This document shows positions 17,061 to 26,017 of a DNA stretch of 64,000 nt, one piece after another (the stretch's first letter is position 1; each line of letters starts with the position of its first letter). The stretch is from NCBI GenBank assembly GCA_964519835.1, contig CAZFLD010000005.1, positions 35,867 to 99,866 on the forward strand, given 5' to 3'. The notes beneath the pieces are model-generated. The model ran no database searches, was not told where the DNA came from, and worked only from the letters and a program-made list of their open reading frames with translations. The position numbers were made by a program, and so were the translations under genes. This stretch comes from CAZFLD01 sp964519835. Lineage in GTDB: Bacteria; Spirochaetota; Spirochaetia; DSM-27196; CAZFLD01.

Positions 17061-17160
17061 CGTAACCGGCCGGCAATCCCGGCCGGCGCACTGCATCGAA
17101 TGCGGCGGCTCCACTCGCGACGCTGTTGACAGCTGCCGGCGGGCCCGTAGAATCGGGCGA

Positions 17161-17397
17161 GTGAAGCCGTCTATCAAAAACCTCCGAAGCTTACTGCTGC
17201 TCCTTTTTGTGACAGCGATCGTGGGTACACTTGCATGGGCCCTCTTGGAGAGACTCTTAGCAATCGGCGGCACCTCGGTCGATGCATCGGTCGGTCCGAT
17301 CGGCTTTGATTTGCACGTGGTGTCTCTGTATCTACGGTTTAATCCCGGCACCGTCCTGGGTCTCGTGGCAGGGGCGCTTATCTTCCGGAGCGTGTAG
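17161..17397 (+). CDS. DUF4321-like small membrane protein
   Basis: 78 residues from GTG 17161. One N-terminal membrane helix (LLLLLFVTAIVGTLAWALL) is followed by GFDLHVVSLYLRFNPGTVLGLVAGALIF, a beta-hairpin-plus-helix layout typical of DUF4321 proteins. That family is often found directly before maf, as here: the gap is three bases. Function unknown. Confidence 0.7.
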   Translation: MKPSIKNLRSLLLLLFVTAIVGTLAWALLERLLAIGGTSVDASVGPIGFDLHVVSLYLRFNPGTVLGLVAGALIFRSV

Positions 17398-17400
17398 GCC

Positions 17401-18012
17401 GTGCCGGAACCGATCGTTTTGGCCTCCGCCTCGCCACAGCGGCGGATGCTCCTCGAGCTGGTCGACATCCCGTTTGTTGTCTACCCGGTAGATGTTGACG
17501 AGAGCTTTCCGCCGGAGGCGGAGCCGGCGCAGACGGCAATTTCCATTGCTGAGACAAAGGCTCGCGCCGCTCTCCACGATTGGCGAGGCGGTCGGCGGCC
17601 GGAAGGGTTGAACCCCGCCGGCGCCGTGCCACCCGTCCTCATCGCTGCGGACACCGTGGTCTGGGGTCCGGCCGGTCCCATGGGGAAACCGGAAGACGAC
17701 GAGGAGGCGCGAGAGATGATCCGCCTACTTGCCGGCCGGACTCACCACGTCATCACCGGTGTTACCGTTTGCTTCGACGGCCACCTGGTCAGCGACGCAG
17801 AAGACACCGAGGTGGAGATAGCCGCGATGTCGGCCGGTGAGATCGACGATTACGTCGCCCGAGGCGAGTGGCGAGGCGCGGCCGGCGCATACCGCATACA
17901 GGGCTTTGGGTCGCGGCACGTACCGGCGGTCCGGGGCTGCTTCTACAACGTCGTGGGCTTGCCAATCCATCGATTGTGTGCCATCTTAGCGCGCAACGGC
18001 CGCCGGTACTGA
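17401..18012 (+). CDS. maf: Maf-family nucleotide pyrophosphatase
   Basis: 203 residues from GTG 17401. LASASPQRRMLLELV is the N-terminal loop, ADTVVWGP contains the catalytic Asp, and GRTHHVITGV and GAYRIQGFG are further Maf signatures. Maf proteins hydrolyse non-canonical or pyrimidine nucleoside triphosphates to monophosphates and have been linked to division arrest. It is coupled to the DUF4321-like gene and sits just ahead of the rpsB cluster. Confidence 0.92.
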   Translation: MPEPIVLASASPQRRMLLELVDIPFVVYPVDVDESFPPEAEPAQTAISIAETKARAALHDWRGGRRPEGLNPAGAVPPVLIAADTVVWGPAGPMGKPEDDEEAREMIRLLAGRTHHVITGVTVCFDGHLVSDAEDTEVEIAAMSAGEIDDYVARGEWRGAAGAYRIQGFGSRHVPAVRGCFYNVVGLPIHRLCAILARNGRRY

Positions 18013-18019
18013 CGGCCCA

Positions 18020-18034
18020 TCTCCCTGTGGGAGA
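18020..18034 (+). terminator. Short hairpin after maf
   Basis: TCTCCC, loop TGT, GGGAGA: a perfect six-base stem eight bases after the maf stop. It is followed by AATATCTT rather than a clean U-run, so it may be a weak terminator. Confidence 0.4.
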
Positions 18035-18043
18035 ATATCTTCC

Positions 18044-18090
18044 GTCGTTTGGTCCGGGCGCTTCGAAACGTGCCACGGCACCCAAACGGT
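18044..18090 (+). ncRNA. Structured leader candidate ahead of rpsB
   Basis: CGTTTGG (18046-18052) pairs perfectly with CCAAACG (18082-18088), extended by two G-U pairs. Inside is a second hairpin, GTGCC-AC-GGCAC. It ends 50 bases before the rpsB start. S2 represses its own rpsB-tsf transcript in several bacteria, so this may be an autoregulatory leader; that role is inference. Confidence 0.4.
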
Positions 18091-18139
18091 CGAGAAATAC
18101 GCGAAGGAGCCCGCCGTACGGGTGGGTAGGAGGAAGCAC

Positions 18140-19105
18140 GTGGCAGTAGTGACCATGAAGAATTTGCTCGAGTCGGGCGTCCACTTTGGGCATCAGACCA
18201 AGCGCTGGGATCCCCGCATGAAGAAGTACATCTTTGCCGAGCGGAACGGGATCCACATCATCGATCTGCAAAAAACAATCGGTGCTATCAAGGACGCCTA
18301 TGATGCGGTCCGGCGCACCGTACTCACCAACAAGTCGGTGCTCTTTGTCGGCACCAAAAAACAGGCTCAGCAGGCAATTCAAAAAGAGGCCGAACACTGT
18401 GGGCAATACTACGTAAACCACCGGTGGCTCGGCGGCATGCTCACCAATTTTTCAACGATTAAACAGTCCCTTTTGCGACTCAAAAAGCTTGAAAAGATGG
18501 AAGTTGACGGAACGTTCGAAAGCTTGAGCAAAAAAGAGGTTGCGCAGCTCAACAAAGAACGCACCCGCTTGGAAAAAAACCTTGGCGGCATTAAAGAGAT
18601 GCGAGAGCTGCCCGGGATAATTTTTGTTATCGACACCAGAAAAGAGGCGATTGCCGTGGCCGAGGCATTGCGTGTCGGCATTCCTATCGTTGCGGTTGTA
18701 GACACAAACTGCAATCCCGAAGGCATCGACTACCCTATCCCAGGGAACGACGACGCAATCAGGGCCATTGCACTATTCACGCAGATCATCTCTCGAGCGG
18801 TTGTGGAGGCCGAGTCTGAGGCGGGTCTCGAGGTCATCGAAAGTCTCCAGGACGAAGAGAGCGAGGCGGTCGGCGGGGAAGACGAAAAAAGTCCCGAAGG
18901 CGATGGGGAAGACGCGGACGTCGAGACGGCGCCTGTCGGCGAACATCTTGCCGAGGAGGGCGACGACCGATTCAGCACCGACGACTATTCCGACTACGAC
19001 CCTTCAAAGGATTCCGACAAGGGTGGCAATACCGTCGAAAAGCTGCCGGAACACGAAGTAGCGGACAAGGCCGGTATAGACGAAGACGAGATGTACGAAG
19101 ATTAA
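18140..19105 (+). CDS. rpsB: 30S ribosomal protein S2
   Basis: 321 residues from GTG 18140 with AGGAGG seven bases upstream; the N terminus MAVVTMKNLLESGVHFGHQT is the family standard. The S2 core ends near residue 235. A roughly 85-residue tail very rich in Asp and Glu follows, absent from typical S2 proteins (about 230-260 residues). S2 joins the 30S subunit late and is needed with S1 for mRNA binding. It is the first gene of the rpsB-tsf-frr-uppS-cdsA-rseP cluster. Confidence 0.96.
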   Translation: MAVVTMKNLLESGVHFGHQTKRWDPRMKKYIFAERNGIHIIDLQKTIGAIKDAYDAVRRTVLTNKSVLFVGTKKQAQQAIQKEAEHCGQYYVNHRWLGGMLTNFSTIKQSLLRLKKLEKMEVDGTFESLSKKEVAQLNKERTRLEKNLGGIKEMRELPGIIFVIDTRKEAIAVAEALRVGIPIVAVVDTNCNPEGIDYPIPGNDDAIRAIALFTQIISRAVVEAESEAGLEVIESLQDEESEAVGGEDEKSPEGDGEDADVETAPVGEHLAEEGDDRFSTDDYSDYDPSKDSDKGGNTVEKLPEHEVADKAGIDEDEMYED

Positions 19106-19126
19106 CTGCCGGCAAAGGAGCATCGG

Positions 19127-19978
19127 GTGGAAATTAAGGCGAGTGACGTAAAGGCGCTTCGGGAAAAGACCGGCGCCGGGATGATGGACTGCAAAAAGGC
19201 CCTTGTTGAAGCCGCAGGCGACACGGCAAAGGCCGAGAAGATTCTCAAAGAGCTGGGACTGGCCGCCGCTGCAAAGCGCACGGGCAGAGCCACGAATGAA
19301 GGGCGCATCTTTACTCACGTGGGTAACTCGCGAGCCGGTATGCTCGAGATCTCCTGCGAAACCGACTTTGTGGCACGAAACGCCGACTTTGTCGAAATGG
19401 GTAGTCGTATCACCATAATGATGGTGGAAGAGGGATTAGACGCGGGTTCCGAAAAGGTCGACGCCGAGCTCAAGGAAGCGATGTCAACTATCAAGGAGAA
19501 CATGACGGCGCGGCGTTTTGTCGCTATGGACATTGGTGCCGACGACCTCGTCGTCGACTACGTTCATGGGGACGGAGGGACCGTTGGAGTTCTTGTCAAA
19601 CTAACCGCCGAAGATGCCGCAGTCTTAAAGGACGGCAAAGCCACGAGGCTTGCCTTTGACCTGGCACTCCATGTTGCGGCGTTCGCACCGCAGTTCCTCT
19701 CTGAGGACACTGTAGATCCCGCCTACGTAAAGGAACAGGAGGGTATCTTCACGACTCAGGCCAACAATATGGGAAAGCCAGCGAACGTCGTGCAGGGAAT
19801 CGTAAAAGGCAAGCTCAAGAAACATCTTTCCGAAATCGTCTTTTTGAACCAGCCCTTTGTGAAGGACGACAAACAGAGCGTTAAGCAGATGGTTGAGTCG
19901 ATCGGAAAGGCTCTGGGAAGCGCCCTCAACGTGACCGACTATAAGTACTACCGGGTCGGCGAAGAAACGAGCGAATAG
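19127..19978 (+). CDS. tsf: Elongation factor Ts
   Basis: 283 residues from GTG 19127 with AAAGGAG upstream. The UBA-like N terminus (VKALREKTGAGMMDCKKAL) is followed by the EF-Tu-contacting core (ISCETDFVARNADF). EF-Ts is the guanine nucleotide exchange factor for EF-Tu. It sits 21 bp after rpsB, the near-universal arrangement. Confidence 0.97.
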   Translation: MEIKASDVKALREKTGAGMMDCKKALVEAAGDTAKAEKILKELGLAAAAKRTGRATNEGRIFTHVGNSRAGMLEISCETDFVARNADFVEMGSRITIMMVEEGLDAGSEKVDAELKEAMSTIKENMTARRFVAMDIGADDLVVDYVHGDGGTVGVLVKLTAEDAAVLKDGKATRLAFDLALHVAAFAPQFLSEDTVDPAYVKEQEGIFTTQANNMGKPANVVQGIVKGKLKKHLSEIVFLNQPFVKDDKQSVKQMVESIGKALGSALNVTDYKYYRVGEETSE

Positions 19979-20001
19979 GCGCCCGACAAGGAGGGCTTGG
20001 T

Positions 20002-20556
20002 ATGCAAGACATAATCAACGACGCTAAGGACAGGATGGGCAAGTCTTTGTCTTCTATGGACGAAGACTTTAATACCATTCGGACGGGCCGCGCCTCGTCC
20101 GCGCTGTTCGACAGAGTAAAGGTCGAATACTACGGCAACCCAACGCCCCTCAATCAAATGGCGACGGTATCCATTCCCGAGGCACGTCTTGTCGTTATTC
20201 AACCGTGGGACAAGAGTACTCTCGGCGACATCGAAAAAGCTATTCAGCGTTCGGAGCTGTCGGTGAATCCCTCAAACGACGGCAAAGTCATCCGAATCAA
20301 CATACCACCCCTTACTGAAGAGCGTCGAAAAGAGTATGTGAAAGTGGCCAAGGGGATGGCGGAGCAAGCGAGGGTGGCGGTTCGCAACATCCGACGCGAG
20401 GCTAACGAAGAGCTAAAAAAACGGCAGAAGTCCGGAGACCTCAGTGAAGACGAGGAGAAGCGCGGCGAGGATGAGATTCAAAAACTCACCGACGACTTTG
20501 TCGAACAGATCAACAAGAAGCTCGAAGCAAAGGAACAGGAAATCCTGGAGATCTAA
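20002..20556 (+). CDS. frr: Ribosome recycling factor
   Basis: 184 residues, the usual length. The three-helix-bundle signature is clear: FNTIRTGRASSALFD near the N terminus, PLNQMATVSIPEARL in the beta domain, and RNIRREANEELKK near the C terminus. With EF-G it splits post-termination ribosomes. The stop codon overlaps the uppS start (TAATG). Confidence 0.97.
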   Translation: MQDIINDAKDRMGKSLSSMDEDFNTIRTGRASSALFDRVKVEYYGNPTPLNQMATVSIPEARLVVIQPWDKSTLGDIEKAIQRSELSVNPSNDGKVIRINIPPLTEERRKEYVKVAKGMAEQARVAVRNIRREANEELKKRQKSGDLSEDEEKRGEDEIQKLTDDFVEQINKKLEAKEQEILEI

Positions 20557-21290
20557 TGGCGGCCGCACCGCAGGTCACTCCGGAACTAACGCGAGTTCCC
20601 GACCACGTTGGGATCATTATGGATGGGAACGGGCGGTGGGCCACGAGCCGTCGCCTTCTCCGGCCGCAGGGCCACCAGGAAGGCCTCAAAGCGGCCAAAC
20701 GCGTTGTGACCGCAGCGGCGGAGATGGGCCTGCGGTATCTGTCCCTCTACACATTCTCCACGGAGAACTGGAGACGCACGGCAGACGAAGTGCGTTTCCT
20801 GATGGGACTTGTCGCGGAAAACCTCCGTAAGGAGCACGATTTTTTCCGTGAAAACGACATTCGTGTTGTCCACAGCGGTGACGTCGCTCGGCTTCCCGAC
20901 GACGTGGTTGCGGAGCTGGACCGTGTGCAGTCGGAGACAGGCAAACACAAAGGCCTTGCCGTCAACCTTGCGATCAACTACGGTGGACGGGACGAGATAA
21001 TTCGAGCGTTCTCACGAATTCTCGAGGCCCATAAAAACAACGGTGATGCTCTCGACTTCATCTCCGAAGACCGGTACCGGCAGTTTCTCGATCTACCCGA
21101 CTTTCCGGACCCGGACTTGATTATCCGTACCGGGGGAGAAATGCGGATGAGTAACTTCCTCCTCTGGGAGAGCGCCTACTCGGAGCTGTATTTCTCCGAC
21201 AAGCTGTGGCCCGATTGGCGGGCCGCTGATCTGCGCTCGGCGCTCCTGGAGTTCCAACGACGATCGCGTCGTTTTGGAGCCGCCCAATGA
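20556..21290 (+). CDS. uppS: Isoprenyl transferase (undecaprenyl diphosphate synthase)
   Basis: 244 residues. HVGIIMDGNGRWA carries the catalytic Asp; YTFSTENWRR, NLAINYGGRDEI and the C-terminal DLIIRTGGEMRMSNFLLW/YSELYF motifs complete the cis-prenyltransferase pattern. It makes the C55 lipid carrier for peptidoglycan and other envelope polymers. It is co-translated with frr and precedes cdsA. Confidence 0.95.
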   Translation: MAAAPQVTPELTRVPDHVGIIMDGNGRWATSRRLLRPQGHQEGLKAAKRVVTAAAEMGLRYLSLYTFSTENWRRTADEVRFLMGLVAENLRKEHDFFRENDIRVVHSGDVARLPDDVVAELDRVQSETGKHKGLAVNLAINYGGRDEIIRAFSRILEAHKNNGDALDFISEDRYRQFLDLPDFPDPDLIIRTGGEMRMSNFLLWESAYSELYFSDKLWPDWRAADLRSALLEFQRRSRRFGAAQ

Positions 21291-21291
21291 T

Positions 21292-22191
21292 TTGCCCAGA
21301 GTATCAGTCGACGGCAGTTTCTGGGGCCGCAGGGTGACGAACTTCGTCTTGAGGATCTTTGTGTTCGTTCTGGGCATTCCGGCCCTCGGTGCCCTGATCT
21401 TCCTGTTGCCCAATGCGAATCACCTGGCCTTTAACGTTTTGGTGATCGTAGTCGGTGCCGGAAGCGCCTTCGAGGTGGCACGCTTTTTCCCAGCGCAGGA
21501 AACCAGCTATCCGTTGAGTCGCCTGGTCCTGCCGGTGTTCGGCGGATTGCTGCCGCTTATCGTTCTGCTGGAGCTGTTTGCTCTTGTTCCTACGGAAACG
21601 GTGGATTGGGCCGTAACCGGGCTGGTTGCTTTGAGCATGGCGTTTCAGGTCTTCAGACGAAAGGCAAAAGAGTTCCCGGACATCGTGCCGCGGGTGTCGG
21701 CCCACCTGTTGGTAGCCCTCTACCCCGGGCTTTTTTTAACCTACATCGTGCGGTTGACCGCGTTCACTGCCGCATCCACGGTCATCGCCGCGTTTGTACT
21801 GGCCTGCTACCTAAACGATACCGCCGCCTACGTGGTCGGCATCCTCTTTGGAAAAAAAAGCATTCATCCCGTCCCGGTCAGTCCCAACAAGAGCCTTATC
21901 GGCTTTGTCGGCGGACTGGTTCTCTCGCCCACCGTGATCGTCGTCGCCAAGGCGTTGGACCCACGAGCCTTCCCCGGAACCTACCTTTCGGCGGTGTTAT
22001 TCGGGCTTGTTGTTGGAGTAGCGGTTATACTCGGAGACTTGGTGGAATCGGCACTAAAGCGAGGGGTGACCTTGAAGGATTCCGGAGGCATTATTCCGGG
22101 GCGCGGAGGACTCCTCGACTCGATTGATTCACCGGTGTTTGCCGCACCGGTCTTTTATCTCGGCTACAAACTCCTTTTTATTGGCGCGTAA
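21292..22191 (+). CDS. cdsA: Phosphatidate cytidylyltransferase
   Basis: About 299 residues. The start is probably TTG 21292, immediately after the uppS TGA, with GGAG about a dozen bases upstream; TTG 21274 has no ribosome binding site. There are seven or eight membrane helices, and the CDP-alcohol signature KRGVTLKDSGGIIPGRGGLL is followed by DS-ID. It makes CDP-diacylglycerol for phospholipid synthesis. The gene order uppS-cdsA-rseP is conserved, but dxr, often found between cdsA and rseP, is missing here. Confidence 0.93.
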   Translation: MPRVSVDGSFWGRRVTNFVLRIFVFVLGIPALGALIFLLPNANHLAFNVLVIVVGAGSAFEVARFFPAQETSYPLSRLVLPVFGGLLPLIVLLELFALVPTETVDWAVTGLVALSMAFQVFRRKAKEFPDIVPRVSAHLLVALYPGLFLTYIVRLTAFTAASTVIAAFVLACYLNDTAAYVVGILFGKKSIHPVPVSPNKSLIGFVGGLVLSPTVIVVAKALDPRAFPGTYLSAVLFGLVVGVAVILGDLVESALKRGVTLKDSGGIIPGRGGLLDSIDSPVFAAPVFYLGYKLLFIGA

Positions 22192-22196
22192 ATCGT

Positions 22197-23564
22197 ATGA
22201 CAACCATTCTAAACATTTTAATCGGCCTTATCGGGCTGGGAATCGTTGTGTTTTTCCACGAGATGGGGCACATGATCGCAGCCAAACGAGTCGGGATCGA
22301 AGTCCAGGCATTCTCCCTCGGTTGGGGCAAGAAACTGATGTCCAAGCAAATCGGGTCTACCGAGTACCGAATCAGTGTCTTTCCCATCGGCGGATACGTA
22401 AAAATGAAGGGTGAGCACGCTCTTCTGCAGGCGTGGGAGAAAAAGACCGAGACGATAGAAAAGGAGCCGGGATCGTTTTTTGCCGCTTCGTGGTGGCGCC
22501 GGACAATCGTCTCGGTGGCCGGACCGATGACAAACTTGTTGCTCTCGATCCTGATCCTGGGTTTTGTCTACACGCTGGGCAACACCATCGAAACATTTGA
22601 GCCACGAATCGTTCCCGCCGAAGACTTGTCGGAGCAACTAAACATCGCCGCGGCGCCGGCGATTGAGGCGGGCCTCCAAAGCGGTGATCGTATAGTCTCC
22701 ATCGACGGCGAGGAAGTCCGGCACTACCGTGATATCCAGCAGCAAGTCGCCGTGTCCGCCGGCGAGACAATCGAGGTGGTCTACGAGCGCGACGGCACCG
22801 TGAGGACAACCACCATGGATGTCGCCCTCGATACCGGGACCGGAGCCGGCGTAGTGGGGATATATCCGCTTATTGAGCCGGTTATCGAGCACGTGGAGCC
22901 CAACTCGCCCGCCGACCGCGCCGGTATTATGCCCGGTGACCGGATTGTCGCCATTGCCGGCAGAGAGGTTGAAAACTCCATTCAAGTATCCAGGGCAATC
23001 GCGGAGAATCCCGCCCGTGTCGAAGTAGTGTTGGATCGCAACGGCTCCCGTCGGGAGCTTGTTTTGGAGCCGGACCTCGTGGAATCGCAGCCGCGCATCG
23101 GCGTACGATTCGGCGGGGCAATCCGCGTGACCGAACGGCTTCCGATCCCGCAGGCGGCCGGTCGCGCAGTCTCCGAGACGTTCCGCAATTTTGCCCTAAC
23201 AATCAGAAGCATCCAGCTCTTGTTCCGTGGGGTAGATGCCACCCAAGCCCTGTCTGGGCCGATCCGTATCACCGTCTTGGTAGGTGAGGTCGCAACCCAG
23301 GGATTTAGCCTTGGTTTCGGCGCCGGGCTTTCCGCGTTCTTCTCGTTTGTCGCGCTTATCAGTGTTGCGCTCGCCTTTATGAATCTGCTTCCGATCCCGG
23401 TCCTCGACGGTGGTCAAATCCTGATGTTTCTTGTTGAAGCCGTAACACGCAAGCCACCGAAGCCACGTGTCGTGTACTATTATCAGGTGATTGGCTCGAT
23501 TCTGGTATTTGCCCTGCTGGCGTTTGCGGTTTTTAGCGACGTACTCTTTTTTGTGAGGCGATAA
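22197..23564 (+). CDS. rseP: RseP-type site-2 intramembrane metalloprotease
   Basis: 455 residues. The first membrane helix carries the zinc motif HEMGH (residues 21-25). Two PDZ-like domains lie in the periplasmic part (around SGDRIVSIDGEEV and PGDRIVAIAGREV). LLPIPVLDGGQ near residue 400 provides the third zinc ligand. It cuts membrane-anchored anti-sigma factors and remnant signal peptides. There is no Shine-Dalgarno, so translation is likely coupled to cdsA six bases upstream. Confidence 0.94.
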   Translation: MTTILNILIGLIGLGIVVFFHEMGHMIAAKRVGIEVQAFSLGWGKKLMSKQIGSTEYRISVFPIGGYVKMKGEHALLQAWEKKTETIEKEPGSFFAASWWRRTIVSVAGPMTNLLLSILILGFVYTLGNTIETFEPRIVPAEDLSEQLNIAAAPAIEAGLQSGDRIVSIDGEEVRHYRDIQQQVAVSAGETIEVVYERDGTVRTTTMDVALDTGTGAGVVGIYPLIEPVIEHVEPNSPADRAGIMPGDRIVAIAGREVENSIQVSRAIAENPARVEVVLDRNGSRRELVLEPDLVESQPRIGVRFGGAIRVTERLPIPQAAGRAVSETFRNFALTIRSIQLLFRGVDATQALSGPIRITVLVGEVATQGFSLGFGAGLSAFFSFVALISVALAFMNLLPIPVLDGGQILMFLVEAVTRKPPKPRVVYYYQVIGSILVFALLAFAVFSDVLFFVRR

Positions 23565-23567
23565 CGT

Positions 23568-25652
23568 ATGCGGCTCAAGAATGATCTTTTTTGCCTAGCA
23601 CTCTGCCTCATTCCTGCGGTGCTCCCAGCCGATAGTGTAACTGTAAATCGTTCCCACACGGGTAGCGTCACCGTCATCGAGCACAGAGGCACGGAGATCA
23701 TCGCAACCGGGGCGTCCGACGGCAAAGTCATGGTCCGACGCGGCTCCGACTACGTCCTTGCCGCCGGGCTGCAAGTCTCTCATCTACCAATACGACTGAT
23801 CGCGATCCACCCTACTCTGCCACGGCTGGCAATCGTCTCCTCAGATAAAGCCGGACAATACCTGCTCCATCTCTGGGATTGGACCGCGCGAACAGAGATC
23901 ACTCGTCGCCGTCTGTCAGACATGCCGTTCTTCGTTCGGTTCTCCGACAGGGGAAGCTATTTTTTCTACGGATTGCCGTCGTTCAAGAGCCTCACGTTCC
24001 TAAGCTCAGAAAGCGGCAATGAGGTTCCGTACCTCCCCAACGGGTTCGGATTTGTTTCTTTTGCAGTTACTTCCGCCGACGAAACGCGCCTAGTCACCTA
24101 CACGCCCGGCAACGGTCGTATCGCATACTGGGACCTGCCGAACAATCGGCGCCTGCCCCAGGTACAAGACGACATTCAGTCGGAACGGAATCTGCGCAGC
24201 CTTCAGGCTCTCGGCCGGGCGTTTTTTGCAGGTATCCGCGACGACGAGATCATCGTTGTCGACAACTTTACCGGTCGTATTGTTGCCCGGATCGAGCAAG
24301 AAGGCATTGTTAGTCTCTCCTCGCGCGCATCCCCGGACGGGTCCAATGAGTACCAGTTGGCGGCTTTTATGCAAACTGAGGACGGCCCGACCTTTGAGAC
24401 CTTTACGTTCAACGGCAGTTCTTTGCGCTCGACCTATTTCTCCACCCGCTACATCGAAGCCGACACAACCGCCATGGCATACAGCGGGCTCCACGCCGTC
24501 TCCGGCAATAGAGACGGAGAGTTACGCCTCTTCCGAAGCACGGCAGGCCGCCCACAAACCCTCGAGTCGGCTCCCATCGAGCCTGCGCGCTCCATCGCCT
24601 TTTCCCGCGATCGGATGTTTGTGACCTTCGATGATACTCTAAGGACGATTACCAGCGATCTATTCTTTCCTCGTCCGGCCGGCCCGCCGGAGGTTGCAGG
24701 CGTTACCATAAGCGACCGTCGCCTTGTTGGTTTCGACAACCCCCGCATCCAACCGCTGGACGCAACTTCTCTGTTGGTCTGGTCGACGAGTCCTGAAACC
24801 TCCGTGCTCGCAAAGATCAGCTCGATCTCTCGAGCCGCGTTCGATCGCGAGGAGATCAATCTACCCAACCTAATCTCCGTTACCACGAGCGAAGACGCTG
24901 TGGCGCTTGTAGACGCCGCCGGTAGATTGCGGATTGTAGACTCGGATGACTACGAAACCTTATTTGCTTACCGTTCACCCGGACTCCTTACGGCACTGGA
25001 CACCAACTATTTTGGCATTGCAGTAGGCAAAAACGCGTCCGGGAGGTTTGATTCGGCATTGTTTACCCTCAATACCGAAACGGGGCAGACTGTCCCCATC
25101 GCTACGGAGGCCTTTATGGTCGTCTCCTTTGCTTTCGACAAAAGGGGCCGTAGCCTATATTCTCTGGGTCTCAGTCGGGAAAACGGGTCGGTAGAAACGG
25201 TGCTGAGCGTTCACTTCGGCCGCGACCTCGAACACAGTCGCTTGATATTCCGGTTTCCCGGCGAGCTGTCGGTCGGCACGCTCCATCTCGATGAGGACAG
25301 CGACCTCCTGTACACCACCATCAATCAGCGGACCGTAAGCGTCTGGGACGGCGCCGAGCTGCGCGACTTTGTGCCGGCACAACACCGCCCGATCGAGCTT
25401 GCCGCCCAGGAGGGAATTCTCTACTCGCGCAACGCCGACGGTACCATTAGTGCATGGCTGACCGAATCCGGTGAACACTTTATGGATCTCTACTTTTTTG
25501 AAGGTGACGAATGGATCGCGCTGTCGCCAAGCGGGTACTTTTTGGAAAGCGAACCAGGGATAGCCGACGAACACTTGAGTTTTGTTCCCTCGGGCCGCCG
25601 TACGCTTGATGACTATCGACTGGAACTGCCGCTCCTCAATCAGGCGCGATAA
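23568..25652 (+). CDS. Secreted beta-propeller (WD40-like) protein
   Basis: 694 residues, with a signal peptide ending near LPADS. About a dozen weakly repeated four-strand units run through the protein (for example GASDGKVMVRRGSDYVL, GNRDGELRLFRS, NQRTVSVWDGAELR, NADGTISAWLTESGE), as in WD40 or quinoprotein-like propellers. The C terminus DEWIALSPSGYFLES resembles the closing segment of many bacterial propeller proteins. No catalytic domain was found. It begins four bases after rseP, so it is co-expressed with it and probably works in the periplasm or on the surface. Confidence 0.75.
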   Translation: MRLKNDLFCLALCLIPAVLPADSVTVNRSHTGSVTVIEHRGTEIIATGASDGKVMVRRGSDYVLAAGLQVSHLPIRLIAIHPTLPRLAIVSSDKAGQYLLHLWDWTARTEITRRRLSDMPFFVRFSDRGSYFFYGLPSFKSLTFLSSESGNEVPYLPNGFGFVSFAVTSADETRLVTYTPGNGRIAYWDLPNNRRLPQVQDDIQSERNLRSLQALGRAFFAGIRDDEIIVVDNFTGRIVARIEQEGIVSLSSRASPDGSNEYQLAAFMQTEDGPTFETFTFNGSSLRSTYFSTRYIEADTTAMAYSGLHAVSGNRDGELRLFRSTAGRPQTLESAPIEPARSIAFSRDRMFVTFDDTLRTITSDLFFPRPAGPPEVAGVTISDRRLVGFDNPRIQPLDATSLLVWSTSPETSVLAKISSISRAAFDREEINLPNLISVTTSEDAVALVDAAGRLRIVDSDDYETLFAYRSPGLLTALDTNYFGIAVGKNASGRFDSALFTLNTETGQTVPIATEAFMVVSFAFDKRGRSLYSLGLSRENGSVETVLSVHFGRDLEHSRLIFRFPGELSVGTLHLDEDSDLLYTTINQRTVSVWDGAELRDFVPAQHRPIELAAQEGILYSRNADGTISAWLTESGEHFMDLYFFEGDEWIALSPSGYFLESEPGIADEHLSFVPSGRRTLDDYRLELPLLNQAR

Positions 25653-25714
25653 GCGGCCAAGGTTGGACGCTTCGCCCGTTTGACGTAACTACGCGATTAT
25701 GCAGCCGCGTGGCG

Positions 25715-25999
25715 CTAAGAAGGGTTGCGGCCTATTCGTTCCACGGCTTTCTCTACCGCGTCCCGAATCTCTTCCTTGGTCTGTTTATCAAGGGCATCGG
25801 CATACAAACGGCCGAGGAGATTGGCGCGATACATCGGTCTGACAAGGTTCAGCGCAAACGCCGCCATGTCGATTACATTGTCCTCCTTGTGGAGGCGTGG
25901 GTCGTCGACCTTATCCAGACGCCGCTCGAGCTCTTCGAGAACAAGTCGCTCGGCCTCGTTTGTAAGGACTTGAAAATCGTATCGTTTGTTAATACTCAC
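25715..25999 (-). CDS. ComFB-like protein
   Basis: 94 residues. NEAERLVLEELERRL, then DNVIDMAAFALNLVRPMYRANL, match the late-competence ComFB family, which in some bacteria binds cyclic di-nucleotides. The usual Cys pair of ComFB is absent, so the assignment rests on the helix pattern. It lies 18 bp downstream of dnaB on the same strand. The 62-bp gap to the convergent propeller gene shows no convincing terminator. Confidence 0.6.
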   Translation of the reverse strand: MSINKRYDFQVLTNEAERLVLEELERRLDKVDDPRLHKEDNVIDMAAFALNLVRPMYRANLLGRLYADALDKQTKEEIRDAVEKAVERIGRNPS

Positions 26000-26017
26000 C
26001 GTGCTACCCCCCCTGCA

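Noticed and set aside
16948..17160. Earlier start for the DUF4321-like gene
   Set aside because: It would overlap the tRNA-Arg gene and its promoter; the conserved membrane-protein pattern begins at GTG 17161.
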